From the NCBI GenBank assembly GCA_910588175.1, contig CAJUQQ010000001.1, positions 62,001 to 126,000 of the forward strand: 64,000 nucleotides of DNA. The letters run 5' to 3'. The translations under genes were made by a program, and so were the position numbers. Positions 1-8,578 of the stretch are shown here, piece by piece (the stretch's first letter is position 1; each line of letters begins with the position of its first letter). The notes beneath the pieces were generated by a model, which worked only from the letters and a program-made list of their open reading frames with translations, had not been told where the DNA came from and did not search any database. The DNA comes from an uncultured Oscillibacter sp. Lineage in GTDB: Bacteria > Bacillota > Clostridia > Oscillospirales > Oscillospiraceae.

Positions 1-139
1 AAGAGGACGGAAGGGAAAAGAGCTACGAGAGAAACCCATCAGGGGTTTCTCTCGTTTTCAATCAGAAGTTTTTCAGACCTTTTGGAAGGTCTGAAAAACT
101 CGTTCAGGCTGGCGAAAAGACATTTTCGACAGCCTGAAC
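1..139. repeat. Composite three-hairpin intergenic repeat, copy 1
   Basis: Three stem-loops stand in series. Arms are 25-37/43-55 (13 bp), 68-81/86-99 (14 bp, perfect) and 102-111/130-139 with an inner CGAAAA/TTTTCG extension. A second copy lies at 56128-56264. Hairpins 1 and 3 are almost identical between copies, whereas hairpin 2 has a different sequence but keeps the stem. The element may begin before the window, since position 1 already matches copy 2. It abuts the terminator of the minus-strand nucleoside operon. Confidence 0.85.
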
Positions 140-174
140 AGGAGGGACCTGTCCGGACGCGGGTCCCTCCTGTT
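137..174 (-). terminator. Terminator-like hairpin after the nucleoside operon
   Basis: Arms 137-149 and 162-174 form a 13-bp perfect stem just downstream of the nucleoside hydrolase stop. The T-tract is weak on the minus strand, so the hairpins of the adjoining repeat may help termination. Confidence 0.6.
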
Positions 175-189
175 CATTTTCAAAATCCC

Positions 190-1137
190 TCAGTGAAAGA
201 CCGAAAAGAGCCGCCGGATAGCCTTGTCGGAATCCACCCGGACGCACACGGCGATTTCATCGTGGTCCAGTTCGCTTTGGAAGCGGTTGTCGGTCAAAAT
301 CATGCCCCGGAAGGCGGGAGCCTGATACTCGACGCCCGCCCGCAGCATCTTGTACTCGCCGAGGGAGGCGTCCTCCGCGATCAAAAGCGCCAGAGGATCG
401 TGGACGAAGCTCCGGTGGACCATGCCCTGGGTCAGGCGGTGGAACTCGAAATAGAGCTTCAGCGCCTCGCGGATATACGCCACCGCGCCCCGGCTCTTTT
501 CCGAGCAATAACGCTCCGCGCCGTCCAGGTCCTTCTCCGTGATGAAGGTTTTGGCGGTCACGTCCAGGCCCACCAGAATCATGTGAAAGCCCGCCCGGAA
601 TACGATGTCCGCCGCCCGGGCGTCGCCGTAGATATTCGCCTCCGCCACCGGGGTCACGTTGCCGGGAGCTTCCATGCAGCCCCCCATCGTCACGACCCGC
701 TTGACCTTTTTGGGCAGCGCGGGGTCCTTTTGAAGGGCCTCCGCCAGGTTGGTCAGCCGGCCTGTTGTGACAATGATCAGCTCGCCGTCCAGTTCCTCGG
801 CCTTGCGGATGATGAAATCCGCGGCATCCATATCCAGGGGCTTTTGACTGCTTTCCGGCAGGATGACATTTCCGATGCCGTTCTCGCCGTGGATGTGAAC
901 CGGAGCCGTTTCAATGGCCCCGTCCAAGGTGTGCTCCGCGCCGGTCACCACCGGCACCTCATAGCCGCAGTTGGACAGCCGGATCAGGCGCAGGCAGTTG
1001 TCTGTGGACTGGGCCGCGCTGGAATTACCAAAACAGGTGGTGATGCCCTCCACTCGGAGATTGGGGGAGGTCAGGGCGTAGAGGATCGCGATGGAGTCGT
1101 CGATTCCGGTGTCCGCGTCAATCAGGATTCTTCTCAT
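190..1137 (-). CDS. Inosine-uridine type nucleoside hydrolase
   Basis: This 315-residue protein belongs to the inosine/uridine-preferring nucleoside hydrolase family, which splits ribonucleosides into base and free ribose. The N-terminal calcium/ribose motif is present as D7-A-D9-T-G-I-D13-D14 (family form DTDxGxDD, first T replaced by A). Length is normal for the family. The ATG overlaps the stop of the upstream phosphorylase as ATGA, so translation is coupled, and it is the last gene of a nine-gene operon. Free ribose from this enzyme is the natural substrate of the ribokinase two genes upstream. Purine versus pyrimidine preference cannot be read from the sequence. Confidence 0.9.
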   Translation of the reverse strand: MRRILIDADTGIDDSIAILYALTSPNLRVEGITTCFGNSSAAQSTDNCLRLIRLSNCGYEVPVVTGAEHTLDGAIETAPVHIHGENGIGNVILPESSQKPLDMDAADFIIRKAEELDGELIIVTTGRLTNLAEALQKDPALPKKVKRVVTMGGCMEAPGNVTPVAEANIYGDARAADIVFRAGFHMILVGLDVTAKTFITEKDLDGAERYCSEKSRGAVAYIREALKLYFEFHRLTQGMVHRSFVHDPLALLIAEDASLGEYKMLRAGVEYQAPAFRGMILTDNRFQSELDHDEIAVCVRVDSDKAIRRLFSVFH

Positions 1138-1904
1138 ACCGCCGCCCGCTCCTTGTCCTTCAAAATAATCTGCCGCATGGCCTCCACGCCGACTTGGATG
1201 GCCCGGTGCTCCCAGTCTCTTGGGTAATCCTTATCGTCGTTGGTATAGGTTTCAAATTCCGTGGCGTTGATCATGACGCTGGACATCCGAATGCCCAGGG
1301 AAGCGCCCACCAGGAACAGCACGGAACACTCCATACTGGTGTTTGTCGCGCCGCCCCGGCGGTAGGCGTCCCATTTGGCTTTCAGCATCGGGTACACCGG
1401 TTTGGTTTCCGGAGAGACCTCCGTATAGAAGGAATCCTTTGTAATGGTGACGCCGACGTTGTACGGGAAGCCCAGCTTGACGGCCGCCTCCTCCAGCGCC
1501 TTGACCATGCTGAAATCGGGAACCGCCGGGTACTCCAGGGGAAGGTAGTGGGTTCCGGTACCCTCCATGCGGACGGCGCCGTTGGGAATTACAACGTCGC
1601 CGATGTGGACGCTGGGGGAGACGGAGGCGCAGGAGCCGATCCGCATCATGGTGTGCGCGCCGCACTCGTGGAGCTCCTCCACGGCAATGGTGGCGGAGGG
1701 ACCGCCGATGCCGGTACTGGTCACCGTCACCGGTACGCCCTCCAGCTTGCCGGTGTAGGTCAGAAACTCCCGGTGGTGGGCGATTTTCACAGGCTCGTCA
1801 AAATACTCCGCGATCAGCGCCGCCCGCTCCACGCTGCCCGGCAGAAACACATACTTCCCGATTTGGCTCTCCGTTACGGCAAGGTGCATCATCGTTTTTT
1901 CCAT
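1134..1904 (-). CDS. Nucleoside phosphorylase (PNP/UDP family), paralog 1
   Basis: This 256-residue NP-1 family phosphorylase cleaves a nucleoside with phosphate to give ribose-1-phosphate and base. An open frame continues upstream, but ATG 1904 is preceded by GGAG, and the typical phosphorylase N-terminus (IGKYVFLPGS) begins there. The usual phosphate-loop motif GDPxR reads GSVER here: the Arg is kept and the Asp is Ser. Ribose-binding Met-Glu is visible in TNTSMECSVLF. It is clearly related to the phosphorylase at 8579-9352 and more distantly to that at 10416-11195. It lies between ribokinase and the hydrolase in the operon. Uridine phosphorylase is the closest general label; true substrate is uncertain. 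Confidence 0.85.
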   Translation of the reverse strand: MEKTMMHLAVTESQIGKYVFLPGSVERAALIAEYFDEPVKIAHHREFLTYTGKLEGVPVTVTSTGIGGPSATIAVEELHECGAHTMMRIGSCASVSPSVHIGDVVIPNGAVRMEGTGTHYLPLEYPAVPDFSMVKALEEAAVKLGFPYNVGVTITKDSFYTEVSPETKPVYPMLKAKWDAYRRGGATNTSMECSVLFLVGASLGIRMSSVMINATEFETYTNDDKDYPRDWEHRAIQVGVEAMRQIILKDKERAAV

Positions 1905-1915
1905 AAACAAATCTC

Positions 1916-2830
1916 CTATCTTTCCCGTTTTGCCAGCTCGGTCTCCACCTCTTCCCGGGTGGGGACGGAGGGCATGGCTCCCTCTCTGGACACGGCCAGC
2001 GCCGCCGCCATGGAAGCCAGCTTCAACGCGTGCTGTACCGCGGACGGCTCCGCTCCGGCCCTGGCCGCCTCCTGGATAAAGTAACCCAGGAAGGTGTCTC
2101 CCGCCGCCGTGGTATCCTTTACCGGAACGGTGTAGCGCTCCTGCCGCAGAATCAGCGGGCCGTCCTGGTAGACGGACCCTCCGGGCCCCAGCGTCAGCAC
2201 GGTCCGGAGGGCCGGATACCGCAGCCGGAGCTCCGCCAGAATGCCCGCAGGGGAAGATTCCCCGGTAATGGCCTGTCCCTCCAGCTCGTTGATGATCAGC
2301 CAGGAGACCATGTGGAAGTCGACGGCTTGGATGATATCCGTCACCGGCGAGGGGTTCCACGCTATCTGCATGCCCCGGCGGAAAGCCGCCTCAATCAGAT
2401 ACGCCGTTTCACAGATCTCGTTTTGGCAGACCAGAACGTCGCCCTCGCCAAATTGGGCCAGCGCCCGGTCCATGTCCTCCCGGGTGTTCTGATGGTTCGC
2501 GCCCGGATAGAGGAGGATGCTGTTTTCTCCCGCCGCAGACCGCTGAATGATGGCGTGCCCGTTGGCTCCGTCATCCGTGAGCAGGAATTGGCAGTCCACG
2601 CCGTTTTCCTCCAAGGCCTCGCGCAGGAACCGGCCTTCCTTGCCGATCCGGCCTGCGTGGAACACCCGGCCTCCCGCTCTGGCCAGGGCCACCGATTGGT
2701 TCAGGCCTTTTCCACCCGCGAACACCTGGTAATCGAAGGAGGCCTCGGTCTCTCCCTCCCGGACGATGTGGTCCAGCGAATAGACATAGTCGATATTCAG
2801 CGAACCGAAATTTAAAATCTTACCTGCCAT
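1916..2830 (-). CDS. PfkB-family carbohydrate kinase, ribokinase-like
   Basis: This 304-residue PfkB kinase has the first signature region with GGKGLNQSVALARAGG (about residues 40-55) and the second signature with anion hole and catalytic Asp in DTTAAGDTFLGYF (about 245-257). Ribokinases phosphorylate D-ribose to ribose-5-phosphate with ATP. The setting, between an ABC nucleoside importer and nucleoside-cleaving enzymes, supports ribose or a nucleoside as substrate. A nucleoside-kinase role for this PfkB branch cannot be excluded. The phosphorylase start is 12 bases downstream of its stop, consistent with one transcript. Confidence 0.85.
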   Translation of the reverse strand: MAGKILNFGSLNIDYVYSLDHIVREGETEASFDYQVFAGGKGLNQSVALARAGGRVFHAGRIGKEGRFLREALEENGVDCQFLLTDDGANGHAIIQRSAAGENSILLYPGANHQNTREDMDRALAQFGEGDVLVCQNEICETAYLIEAAFRRGMQIAWNPSPVTDIIQAVDFHMVSWLIINELEGQAITGESSPAGILAELRLRYPALRTVLTLGPGGSVYQDGPLILRQERYTVPVKDTTAAGDTFLGYFIQEAARAGAEPSAVQHALKLASMAAALAVSREGAMPSVPTREEVETELAKRER

Positions 2831-2863
2831 CCTTTGTCCTCCCTACAAACGGCTCGTTCCTTT

Positions 2864-2889
2864 GTACCGGAGGGAAAGCCCTCCGGTAC
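2864..2889. other. Intercistronic hairpin without T-tract
   Basis: Perfect 11-bp arms (2864-2874 and 2879-2889) sit in the 86-base gap between permease 2 and ribokinase. No U-run follows on the minus strand, so an mRNA processing or stabilising role is more likely than full termination. Confidence 0.6.
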
Positions 2890-2916
2890 AGGAAAGCGCC
2901 TTTTTCCGAAAGCAGT

Positions 2917-3843
2917 TTACAGCCGGTTCATCTTCCGCTTCGCCCGCATGGACTGCTGAATGGAGAAGACCGTCAAACCGGCGATGGTCGCCAGATAGGG
3001 TAGCATCTGAACGAACTGGGACGGGATTTGCAAGACCTGCAAGATGTTGGACAGACCGTCAAAGAAGGCGAACACCAAAGAGGAAATCAGCGCTCCCACC
3101 GGCGTCGACTGTCCCATGGAGCAGGCGGCCAGAGCGATGAATCCGCGGCCCGCCACCATGTCCCGAACAAACATATCCAGGTAGCCCATAGACAGGTACA
3201 TGCCGCCCAGGCCCGTCAGCACACCGCAGATGATAATGGCGATGAAACGGATTTTGACTACATCCTGTCCCACGCTGGAAGCGGCGTTGGGATTCTCGCC
3301 CACCGCCCGCATCCGCAGGCCCAGAGGCGTTTTATAGAGCAGGATATAAACCAGAACCACCATCAGAATCGCCGTGTAGGTCAGTGCGTTGTGGCCGGAG
3401 AGAATGTCGCCCACTACAGGGATGTCCTTGATCAGGGGAATCTCCACCTCGGGGAAGGAGAAGCTGCGCAGAGAGGAGGAGTTGCCCTTTTCTCCGGTGG
3501 CCAGCTGTAGGACGAACACCGTCAGGCCGGTGGCGGCGGTGTTGATAGCTGTGCCGCACAAGGTGGCGTTGGCCTTTAGAATCAGATGGAAGTAGGCGAA
3601 AATAGCGCTGACCACCAGAGCCGAGCCGACTCCGGTCAGGAAACCCCAGAAGAGATTTCCGCCCATGGCGCCGCCCAGCACGCCGAAGAGGGCGGAGATC
3701 AGCATGATGCCTTCCAGGCCCAGGTTTACAACGCCGGCCTTGTTGCATACGGCGGCGCCCAGCGCGGCCAGCAGGATGGGGGTAGCGACGCGAATCCACA
3801 TGTACAGGAATTCCGTGCTGCAAATGTATTGAATCAGATTCAT
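2917..3843 (-). CDS. ABC nucleoside transporter permease 2 (YufQ/NupC type)
   Basis: This 308-residue polytopic membrane protein has about eight to nine hydrophobic segments and the family-typical start (NKAGVVNLGLEGIMLI, about residues 27-42). It matches the second permease of BmpA-type purine/pyrimidine nucleoside importers. An open frame runs further upstream, but ATG 3843 overlaps the stop of permease 1 as ATGA and begins the conserved sequence. It forms the membrane channel with the product of 3840-4919, powered by the ATPase at 4903-6462. Confidence 0.9.
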   Translation of the reverse strand: MNLIQYICSTEFLYMWIRVATPILLAALGAAVCNKAGVVNLGLEGIMLISALFGVLGGAMGGNLFWGFLTGVGSALVVSAIFAYFHLILKANATLCGTAINTAATGLTVFVLQLATGEKGNSSSLRSFSFPEVEIPLIKDIPVVGDILSGHNALTYTAILMVVLVYILLYKTPLGLRMRAVGENPNAASSVGQDVVKIRFIAIIICGVLTGLGGMYLSMGYLDMFVRDMVAGRGFIALAACSMGQSTPVGALISSLVFAFFDGLSNILQVLQIPSQFVQMLPYLATIAGLTVFSIQQSMRAKRKMNRL

Positions 3844-4919
3844 GCCTGCGCCTCCTCTTCTGCCTTTGCGGCCTTTACAATCATCCGCTGCCGCCAGCCC
3901 TGCAGCAGCGCCTCCGCCGCGATCAGGAACATCATGACGCCCTGGATGATGTCGACCATCTCCCGGCCCACGTCGGAGCTTCGCGCCATGATGTCCGCGC
4001 CGACGTTCAGATAGGCGATAAAGGCGGCGGCCAGGGGGACCAGCAGGGGGTTGTTCCTGGCCAGCAGGGCAACGACAATGCCCGTCCAGCCGTAGCCCGG
4101 GGTGGCGGTCCACTTAAACCGGTTGTACATACCCAAAAGCTCCGCGCCGCCGCCGATTCCGGCGATTGCTCCGGCGATGACCTGGGCCGCCACCATGACT
4201 CCGGTTACGTTCAGGCCGGAATACTTGGCGAACAGCGCGTTGTCGCCCGTAATGCGCAGCTGGGTGCCGTAGGAGGTCCGGTACATGCACAGCCACACCG
4301 CCCCGCAGGCCGCCAGGGCCAGGATCACTCCGGCGTGAATCCGGGTCCCGCCGAGGATGACCGGCAGCGTCGCGGTTTCCTGGAACTGCACCGAGCAGAG
4401 GCTTGAGGATTCCATCTCCCGGAAGTAATAGGTCACCAGGTAAATGGCAAAGAACTGAATCACGTAGTTCAGCATGATAGAGGTGACCAGTTCGCTGACG
4501 TTCCACTTCATTTTCAGCAGCGCCGGAATCAGCGCCGCCAGCGCGCCCAGCACCCCCGCGAACAAAATCGCGGCCGCAGGATGGAGCCCGGCGGGAAGGG
4601 GACAGGCGATGGCCACGATCATGGCTCCGGCGGTGCCGATGAAAAAGGAACCCTCGGCGATCATGGAGAACTGGCCGGAGCCGAAGATGATAATGACCGC
4701 CAGAGCCGTGAACATCAGGGGGGAGGCCACCTCGACAATGTTGCCGATACGCCGCAGGGAGGTAAAGGGCCCGATGAAGAAGTTATAGATGGCGGTGCCG
4801 GGCTCCTTGCTCACCGCGAAGACGATTAGGGATACCAGGCCGCAGGCAATGGCGATAATCAGGGCCATCTTCACGCTGTCCACCAGCAGGTGGATTTTTT
4901 TGTTACTGTTCAGTTTCAT
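3840..4919 (-). CDS. ABC nucleoside transporter permease 1 (YufP/NupB type)
   Basis: This 359-residue permease starts with a short basic N-terminus and a first membrane helix (about residues 17-35). It shows the family stretch ALAVIIIFGSGQFSMIAEGS. Its start overlaps the ATPase stop by 17 bases and its stop overlaps permease 2 by four, a tightly coupled arrangement. Paired permeases of unequal length plus a double ATPase and a BmpA lipoprotein are the hallmark of nucleoside and simple-sugar importers of this class. Confidence 0.9.
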   Translation of the reverse strand: MKLNSNKKIHLLVDSVKMALIIAIACGLVSLIVFAVSKEPGTAIYNFFIGPFTSLRRIGNIVEVASPLMFTALAVIIIFGSGQFSMIAEGSFFIGTAGAMIVAIACPLPAGLHPAAAILFAGVLGALAALIPALLKMKWNVSELVTSIMLNYVIQFFAIYLVTYYFREMESSSLCSVQFQETATLPVILGGTRIHAGVILALAACGAVWLCMYRTSYGTQLRITGDNALFAKYSGLNVTGVMVAAQVIAGAIAGIGGGAELLGMYNRFKWTATPGYGWTGIVVALLARNNPLLVPLAAAFIAYLNVGADIMARSSDVGREMVDIIQGVMMFLIAAEALLQGWRQRMIVKAAKAEEEAQA

Positions 4920-6462
4920 GAAGCGCCTCCTTAATCCGCTCTTCCGGCTGCGTCTGGATGCCCAGCATGTAGGTGCCCAGTTCGGCCTCCGTCATGGAAG
5001 AGACATCTGAAATATAGGCCACAATCCGTCCCTCGTACATGACGATCAGGCTGTCGGACAGGCCCAGGACCTCGTTCAGGTCCGACGTGATCAGCAGCAC
5101 GCCCTTTCCTTGGTCCCGTATATCAATTAGCCGCTGGCGGATAAATTCGCTGGCGCCCACGTCCACGCCCCGGGTGGGCTGGTTCGCCACCACCACCACC
5201 GGTTCTGCGGAGAGCTCCCGGGCCACGACGCCCTTTTGGATGTTTCCGCCGGAGAGGCTGCCGATTTCCACGTCCTGGCTTTTGCAGAGTATCTGGTACT
5301 CCCGGACCATTTCCTCGCCATAGGTCCGGATTTCCTTCCGCTTCAAAAGGCCGCCGCTGGAGAAGCGCTTCCAGCTCAGCTTGTCCGCGATGACGTTCTC
5401 ACGGATGGACAAGTTGGCCGCCACACCGGCGGTCATGCGGTCCTCCGGGATATGGGCCAGCTTCATGCTTCGGATTTTCCGCACGCCGGCTCCGGTGATG
5501 TCGTTTCCGGCCAGCTCAATGGAACCGGAGGAGACGTGGCCCATGCCGGTAATCGCGTTAATCATCTGGCTTTGTCCGTTGCCCTCCACACCGGCGATTC
5601 CCAGGATCTCGCCCTCCCGCAGAGTAAAGGAGACGCCGTTTAAGTGGATAGCGCCGGTTTCGTCCGCTACCTTCAAGTTCTTGACCCGCAGCAGGGGTTT
5701 ACCGGGCTTGGCCGGTTTTTTCTCAATTTTCAGCACCACGTCCCGGCCCACCATCAGCCGGGAGATGTCCTCCTCCGTCACGTCCGCCACATTGTGGACG
5801 CCCATGGTCACGCCCCGGCGGATGATGGTAATGCGGTCGCAGATTTCCTTGATCTCGTTGAGCTTGTGGGAGATGAAGATGATCGTATAGCCGCTTTCTC
5901 TCAGGTGCTTCAGCTCCTCGAACAGCTCCGCCGTCTCCTGGGGGGTCAGGACGGCGGTAGGCTCGTCCAAAATCAAAATCTTCGCGCCCCGGAACAGCGC
6001 TTTCAGAATTTCGACCTTCTGCTTCTGACCCACCGTCAGATCGCGGATTTTTTTATCGGGGTCAATGTAGAGATTGTACTTCTTTCCCAGCTCCTCCACC
6101 TGCTGCCGGGCGTGCTTTTGGTCAATAAAGAGGCCCTTCCTGGGCTCGGTGCCCATGATGACGTTCTCCGTGACGCTCAGGGACGGAACCAGCATGAAGT
6201 GCTGGTGTACCATACCGATGCCCAGGCGGATTGCCATTTGGGGGGAGGTGATGTGCTCCTGCTTTCCGTTGACAAAAATCTCCCCCGAGGTGGCCTGTTC
6301 CTCTCCGAAGAGAATCTTCATCAGCGTCGATTTTCCCGCGCCGTTTTCCCCGGACAGCGCGTGGATTTCTCCCTGGCCAACACAGAGAGTCACGTCTTTA
6401 TTGGCCATCACGCCGTTGGAATACACTTTTACGATGTGCTTCATATGCAACGCTTCCGTCAT
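4903..6462 (-). CDS. ABC transporter ATPase, two nucleotide-binding domains (YufO/NupA type)
   Basis: This 519-residue protein has two fused ABC domains. The first has Walker A GENGAGKSTL (about residues 36-45) and Walker B DEPTAVLTPQE. The second has a degenerate Walker A (GVEGNGQSQM) and the signature LSGGNIQK, as is usual for sugar/nucleoside importers of this class. The unequal domains suggest one canonical hydrolysis site. The start is ATG 6462 with GGAGTGG upstream. It energises uptake through the two permeases that follow. Confidence 0.93.
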   Translation of the reverse strand: MTEALHMKHIVKVYSNGVMANKDVTLCVGQGEIHALSGENGAGKSTLMKILFGEEQATSGEIFVNGKQEHITSPQMAIRLGIGMVHQHFMLVPSLSVTENVIMGTEPRKGLFIDQKHARQQVEELGKKYNLYIDPDKKIRDLTVGQKQKVEILKALFRGAKILILDEPTAVLTPQETAELFEELKHLRESGYTIIFISHKLNEIKEICDRITIIRRGVTMGVHNVADVTEEDISRLMVGRDVVLKIEKKPAKPGKPLLRVKNLKVADETGAIHLNGVSFTLREGEILGIAGVEGNGQSQMINAITGMGHVSSGSIELAGNDITGAGVRKIRSMKLAHIPEDRMTAGVAANLSIRENVIADKLSWKRFSSGGLLKRKEIRTYGEEMVREYQILCKSQDVEIGSLSGGNIQKGVVARELSAEPVVVVANQPTRGVDVGASEFIRQRLIDIRDQGKGVLLITSDLNEVLGLSDSLIVMYEGRIVAYISDVSSMTEAELGTYMLGIQTQPEERIKEALHETEQ

Positions 6463-6492
6463 GGTTCCACTCCATTCCCGCTCTTAATGACA

Positions 6493-6538
6493 GGCAGGGC
6501 CTTATGCACAGTTTCATTCCAATGCATAAAGCCCTGCC
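6493..6538 (-). other. Hairpin between bmpA-like gene and ATPase gene
   Basis: Arms 6493-6508 and 6523-6538 pair over about 15 of 16 positions. The 127-base gap holding it separates the binding-protein gene from the importer genes. Such hairpins often protect the 3' end of the binding-protein mRNA or partly terminate, giving more binding protein than channel. No strong U-run follows. Confidence 0.6.
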
Positions 6539-6589
6539 GTTTTGAGCTCATGATATACGACGCTCCGGCGGCTGTGCCGGTTCCGCCGG

Positions 6590-7750
6590 TTATTTCATGC
6601 TGTCTCTCAGCGCCACGACCTCTTCCGTCGACATATTGAAGGCGGAGGCCACCTCAATCTCACCGCTGACGATCTTGGCTTCGACCTCGTCAATCTCGCC
6701 CTGGATCTCCGCAGGGACAATAGAGGTATAGTTTTCGTTCTTCGCCAGGCCCACAGCGCCGCTGTCCAGGCCCAGGGTATAGTTGTTGCCGTAGGTCATC
6801 GTGCCGTCGGCCAAGCCCTGCACCGCGGTGAACAGGGAGTCGCCCACGTTTTTCAGGCTGGTAGAGAGGATGGTGGCCGCCAGGTTGGGATCGGACTCCG
6901 CCAGCTGGGCGTACAAGTCCTGGTCGCAGGCGATCAGGTACTTGTCACTGTTGGCGGCGGCGGTGGCGGCGCCCAGGATGCTCTGAGAGGCGGGGGCGTA
7001 GACGATCTGCGCACCCTGGTTGTACAGCTGGGTGGTCATCTCCATGCACTTGGTGACATCCTCAAAGGAACCCACATAGGAGGTTAGGACCTGAATCTCG
7101 GGGTCGACGTATTTGACGCCCTCCAGGTATCCCACTAGGAAGTCGTTGATGCCGCTGGTGTCCATGGAGCCCACGAAGCCCAGCATCTTCTTGGAAGAAT
7201 CAATCCGCGCGTCGCCGGACTGGAGCAGCATCTTGGCCGCCAGTACGCCGGAGAGGAACGCGCCCTGGTTGGAGTAATAGCTGACGCCAATCATATTCCC
7301 GGTGGTGACCTTGTCAAAGTCCACCGTTACGTCAAAGATCAGGTAGTTCTTATCCGGATACTGGGGGGCAACCTCCTGGGCCAGCTCCGAGACGGAGAAG
7401 GTGCCGCAGACGATCAGGTCCCAATCCTGCTCGGAAACGTCCAGGAAGTTGCTCTCATAGCTGGTTTCGTCCCGGCCCATTTCGATGATCTTTGTCTCCG
7501 CGCCCAGGTTGTCGGCCATCATCTGGATGCCGCTGGCCGCAGAATCATAGAAGCCCTTGTCGCCCAGGTTGCCGTTGACCAGATAGACGATCTTCTGGCC
7601 GCCGTCCTCCCCGCCGGAGGCGTCGGGAGTTCCGGAAGCTCCGGAAGAGTCCTTGTCTCCACCCGAAGGAGCGCCTCCGCAGCCGGCCATAGAGACCGTC
7701 ATGACCGCCGCGAGTGCCAATGCGAGAAGCATGTTCCACTTTCTTTTCAT
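6590..7750 (-). CDS. BmpA-family nucleoside-binding lipoprotein
   Basis: This 386-residue lipoprotein has a signal peptide and lipobox (VSMAGC, Cys about residue 23), then a Gly/Ser/Asp-rich linker (about 24-50) and a BmpA/PnrA-type periplasmic-binding fold (KIVYLVNGNLGDKGFYDSA). After lipidation it would sit on the outer face of the membrane and hand nucleosides to the permeases encoded downstream. The family binds purine and pyrimidine nucleosides; the specific ligand is not visible here. The ATG has GGAGGA upstream. Confidence 0.92.
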   Translation of the reverse strand: MKRKWNMLLALALAAVMTVSMAGCGGAPSGGDKDSSGASGTPDASGGEDGGQKIVYLVNGNLGDKGFYDSAASGIQMMADNLGAETKIIEMGRDETSYESNFLDVSEQDWDLIVCGTFSVSELAQEVAPQYPDKNYLIFDVTVDFDKVTTGNMIGVSYYSNQGAFLSGVLAAKMLLQSGDARIDSSKKMLGFVGSMDTSGINDFLVGYLEGVKYVDPEIQVLTSYVGSFEDVTKCMEMTTQLYNQGAQIVYAPASQSILGAATAAANSDKYLIACDQDLYAQLAESDPNLAATILSTSLKNVGDSLFTAVQGLADGTMTYGNNYTLGLDSGAVGLAKNENYTSIVPAEIQGEIDEVEAKIVSGEIEVASAFNMSTEEVVALRDSMK

Positions 7751-7824
7751 CAGTCTGTCCTCCTTAAAATTGTCATACGTATATGCTTAGTCAATGCGGA
7801 CCCGGCCGCTCCCGGTCCGCAGTG

Positions 7825-8574
7825 CTAACAGAGCTGCAACGGTTTTCGGTCCATGGAAAACCGGTACCAGTTCGCGTTCAGCCAGTGTTTGAAGTAGGCG
7901 ATGGGTTCGTCGTTTTCGCCGGTGATGACTTCCTCAATCACAATGACGTTCCGGCCTCCGGGGAGTTCGCCTTCTTCTTCGTCCAGGCTCATGGCGGTCA
8001 GCTCCATCCCGGAGCGGACCGCGTGCTGGTAAATCTGTGAGGAGACCAGCTCCCGCAGCCGCTCCTCGTCCTGGAGAAGAATGTTCCATTTCTCCAGCAG
8101 ATTGCTGTGGACCATCAGGATGGAGGACGCCACCAGCCGGTCCTCCGCATAGTATGCCGCGTCAATGGCGGCCATGACGCTGGCTTCCACCGAGTAGCCC
8201 AGCTTGTCGGCCACATACCTGCCGCACTGCTGGAGGTTGGACGATACGCGAATGGTTGTGATCGGAGAGATGCAGTTTTTGACGCAGGGATTGAACAACC
8301 ACTGGAGCCCGTTGTTGAGCTGCCGGGTCCGGTTGGCCACCATGGTCCGCTTGCCCTGGGCTTTGTAGAGGAAGCCGTCTTCCTCCAGCTTCCGCACCGC
8401 CGTGCGCACGGTGGAGCGGCTGACGTTCCAGTGGGCGGCCAGCAGGTTTTCTCCCGGCAGCTGATCGCCGTCGCTGAGTTCTCCGCTCTGGATCATCTGA
8501 AAGATGATGTCATAGATTTGCACGTAGCTGGGGATGTTGGTCTCTTCCAACGGCGGCCATGACGCGCATGTCAC
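7825..8574 (-). CDS. GntR/HutC-family transcriptional regulator with UTRA domain
   Basis: This 249-residue regulator has an N-terminal winged helix (GENLLAAHWNVSRSTVRTAVRKLEEDGFL, in pieces, about residues 40-70). Its C-terminal part ends like a UTRA ligand domain (GENDEPIAYFKHWL). The start is GTG 8574; there is no in-frame ATG nearby, and AAGGAAGGG lies just upstream inside the end of the phosphorylase gene. It is the second gene of the operon and probably controls the promoter at 9389-9417, whose repeats look like an operator. The ligand is plausibly a nucleoside or sugar phosphate. Confidence 0.85.
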   Translation of the reverse strand: MTCASWPPLEETNIPSYVQIYDIIFQMIQSGELSDGDQLPGENLLAAHWNVSRSTVRTAVRKLEEDGFLYKAQGKRTMVANRTRQLNNGLQWLFNPCVKNCISPITTIRVSSNLQQCGRYVADKLGYSVEASVMAAIDAAYYAEDRLVASSILMVHSNLLEKWNILLQDEERLRELVSSQIYQHAVRSGMELTAMSLDEEEGELPGGRNVIVIEEVITGENDEPIAYFKHWLNANWYRFSMDRKPLQLC

Positions 8575-8578
8575 GCTC

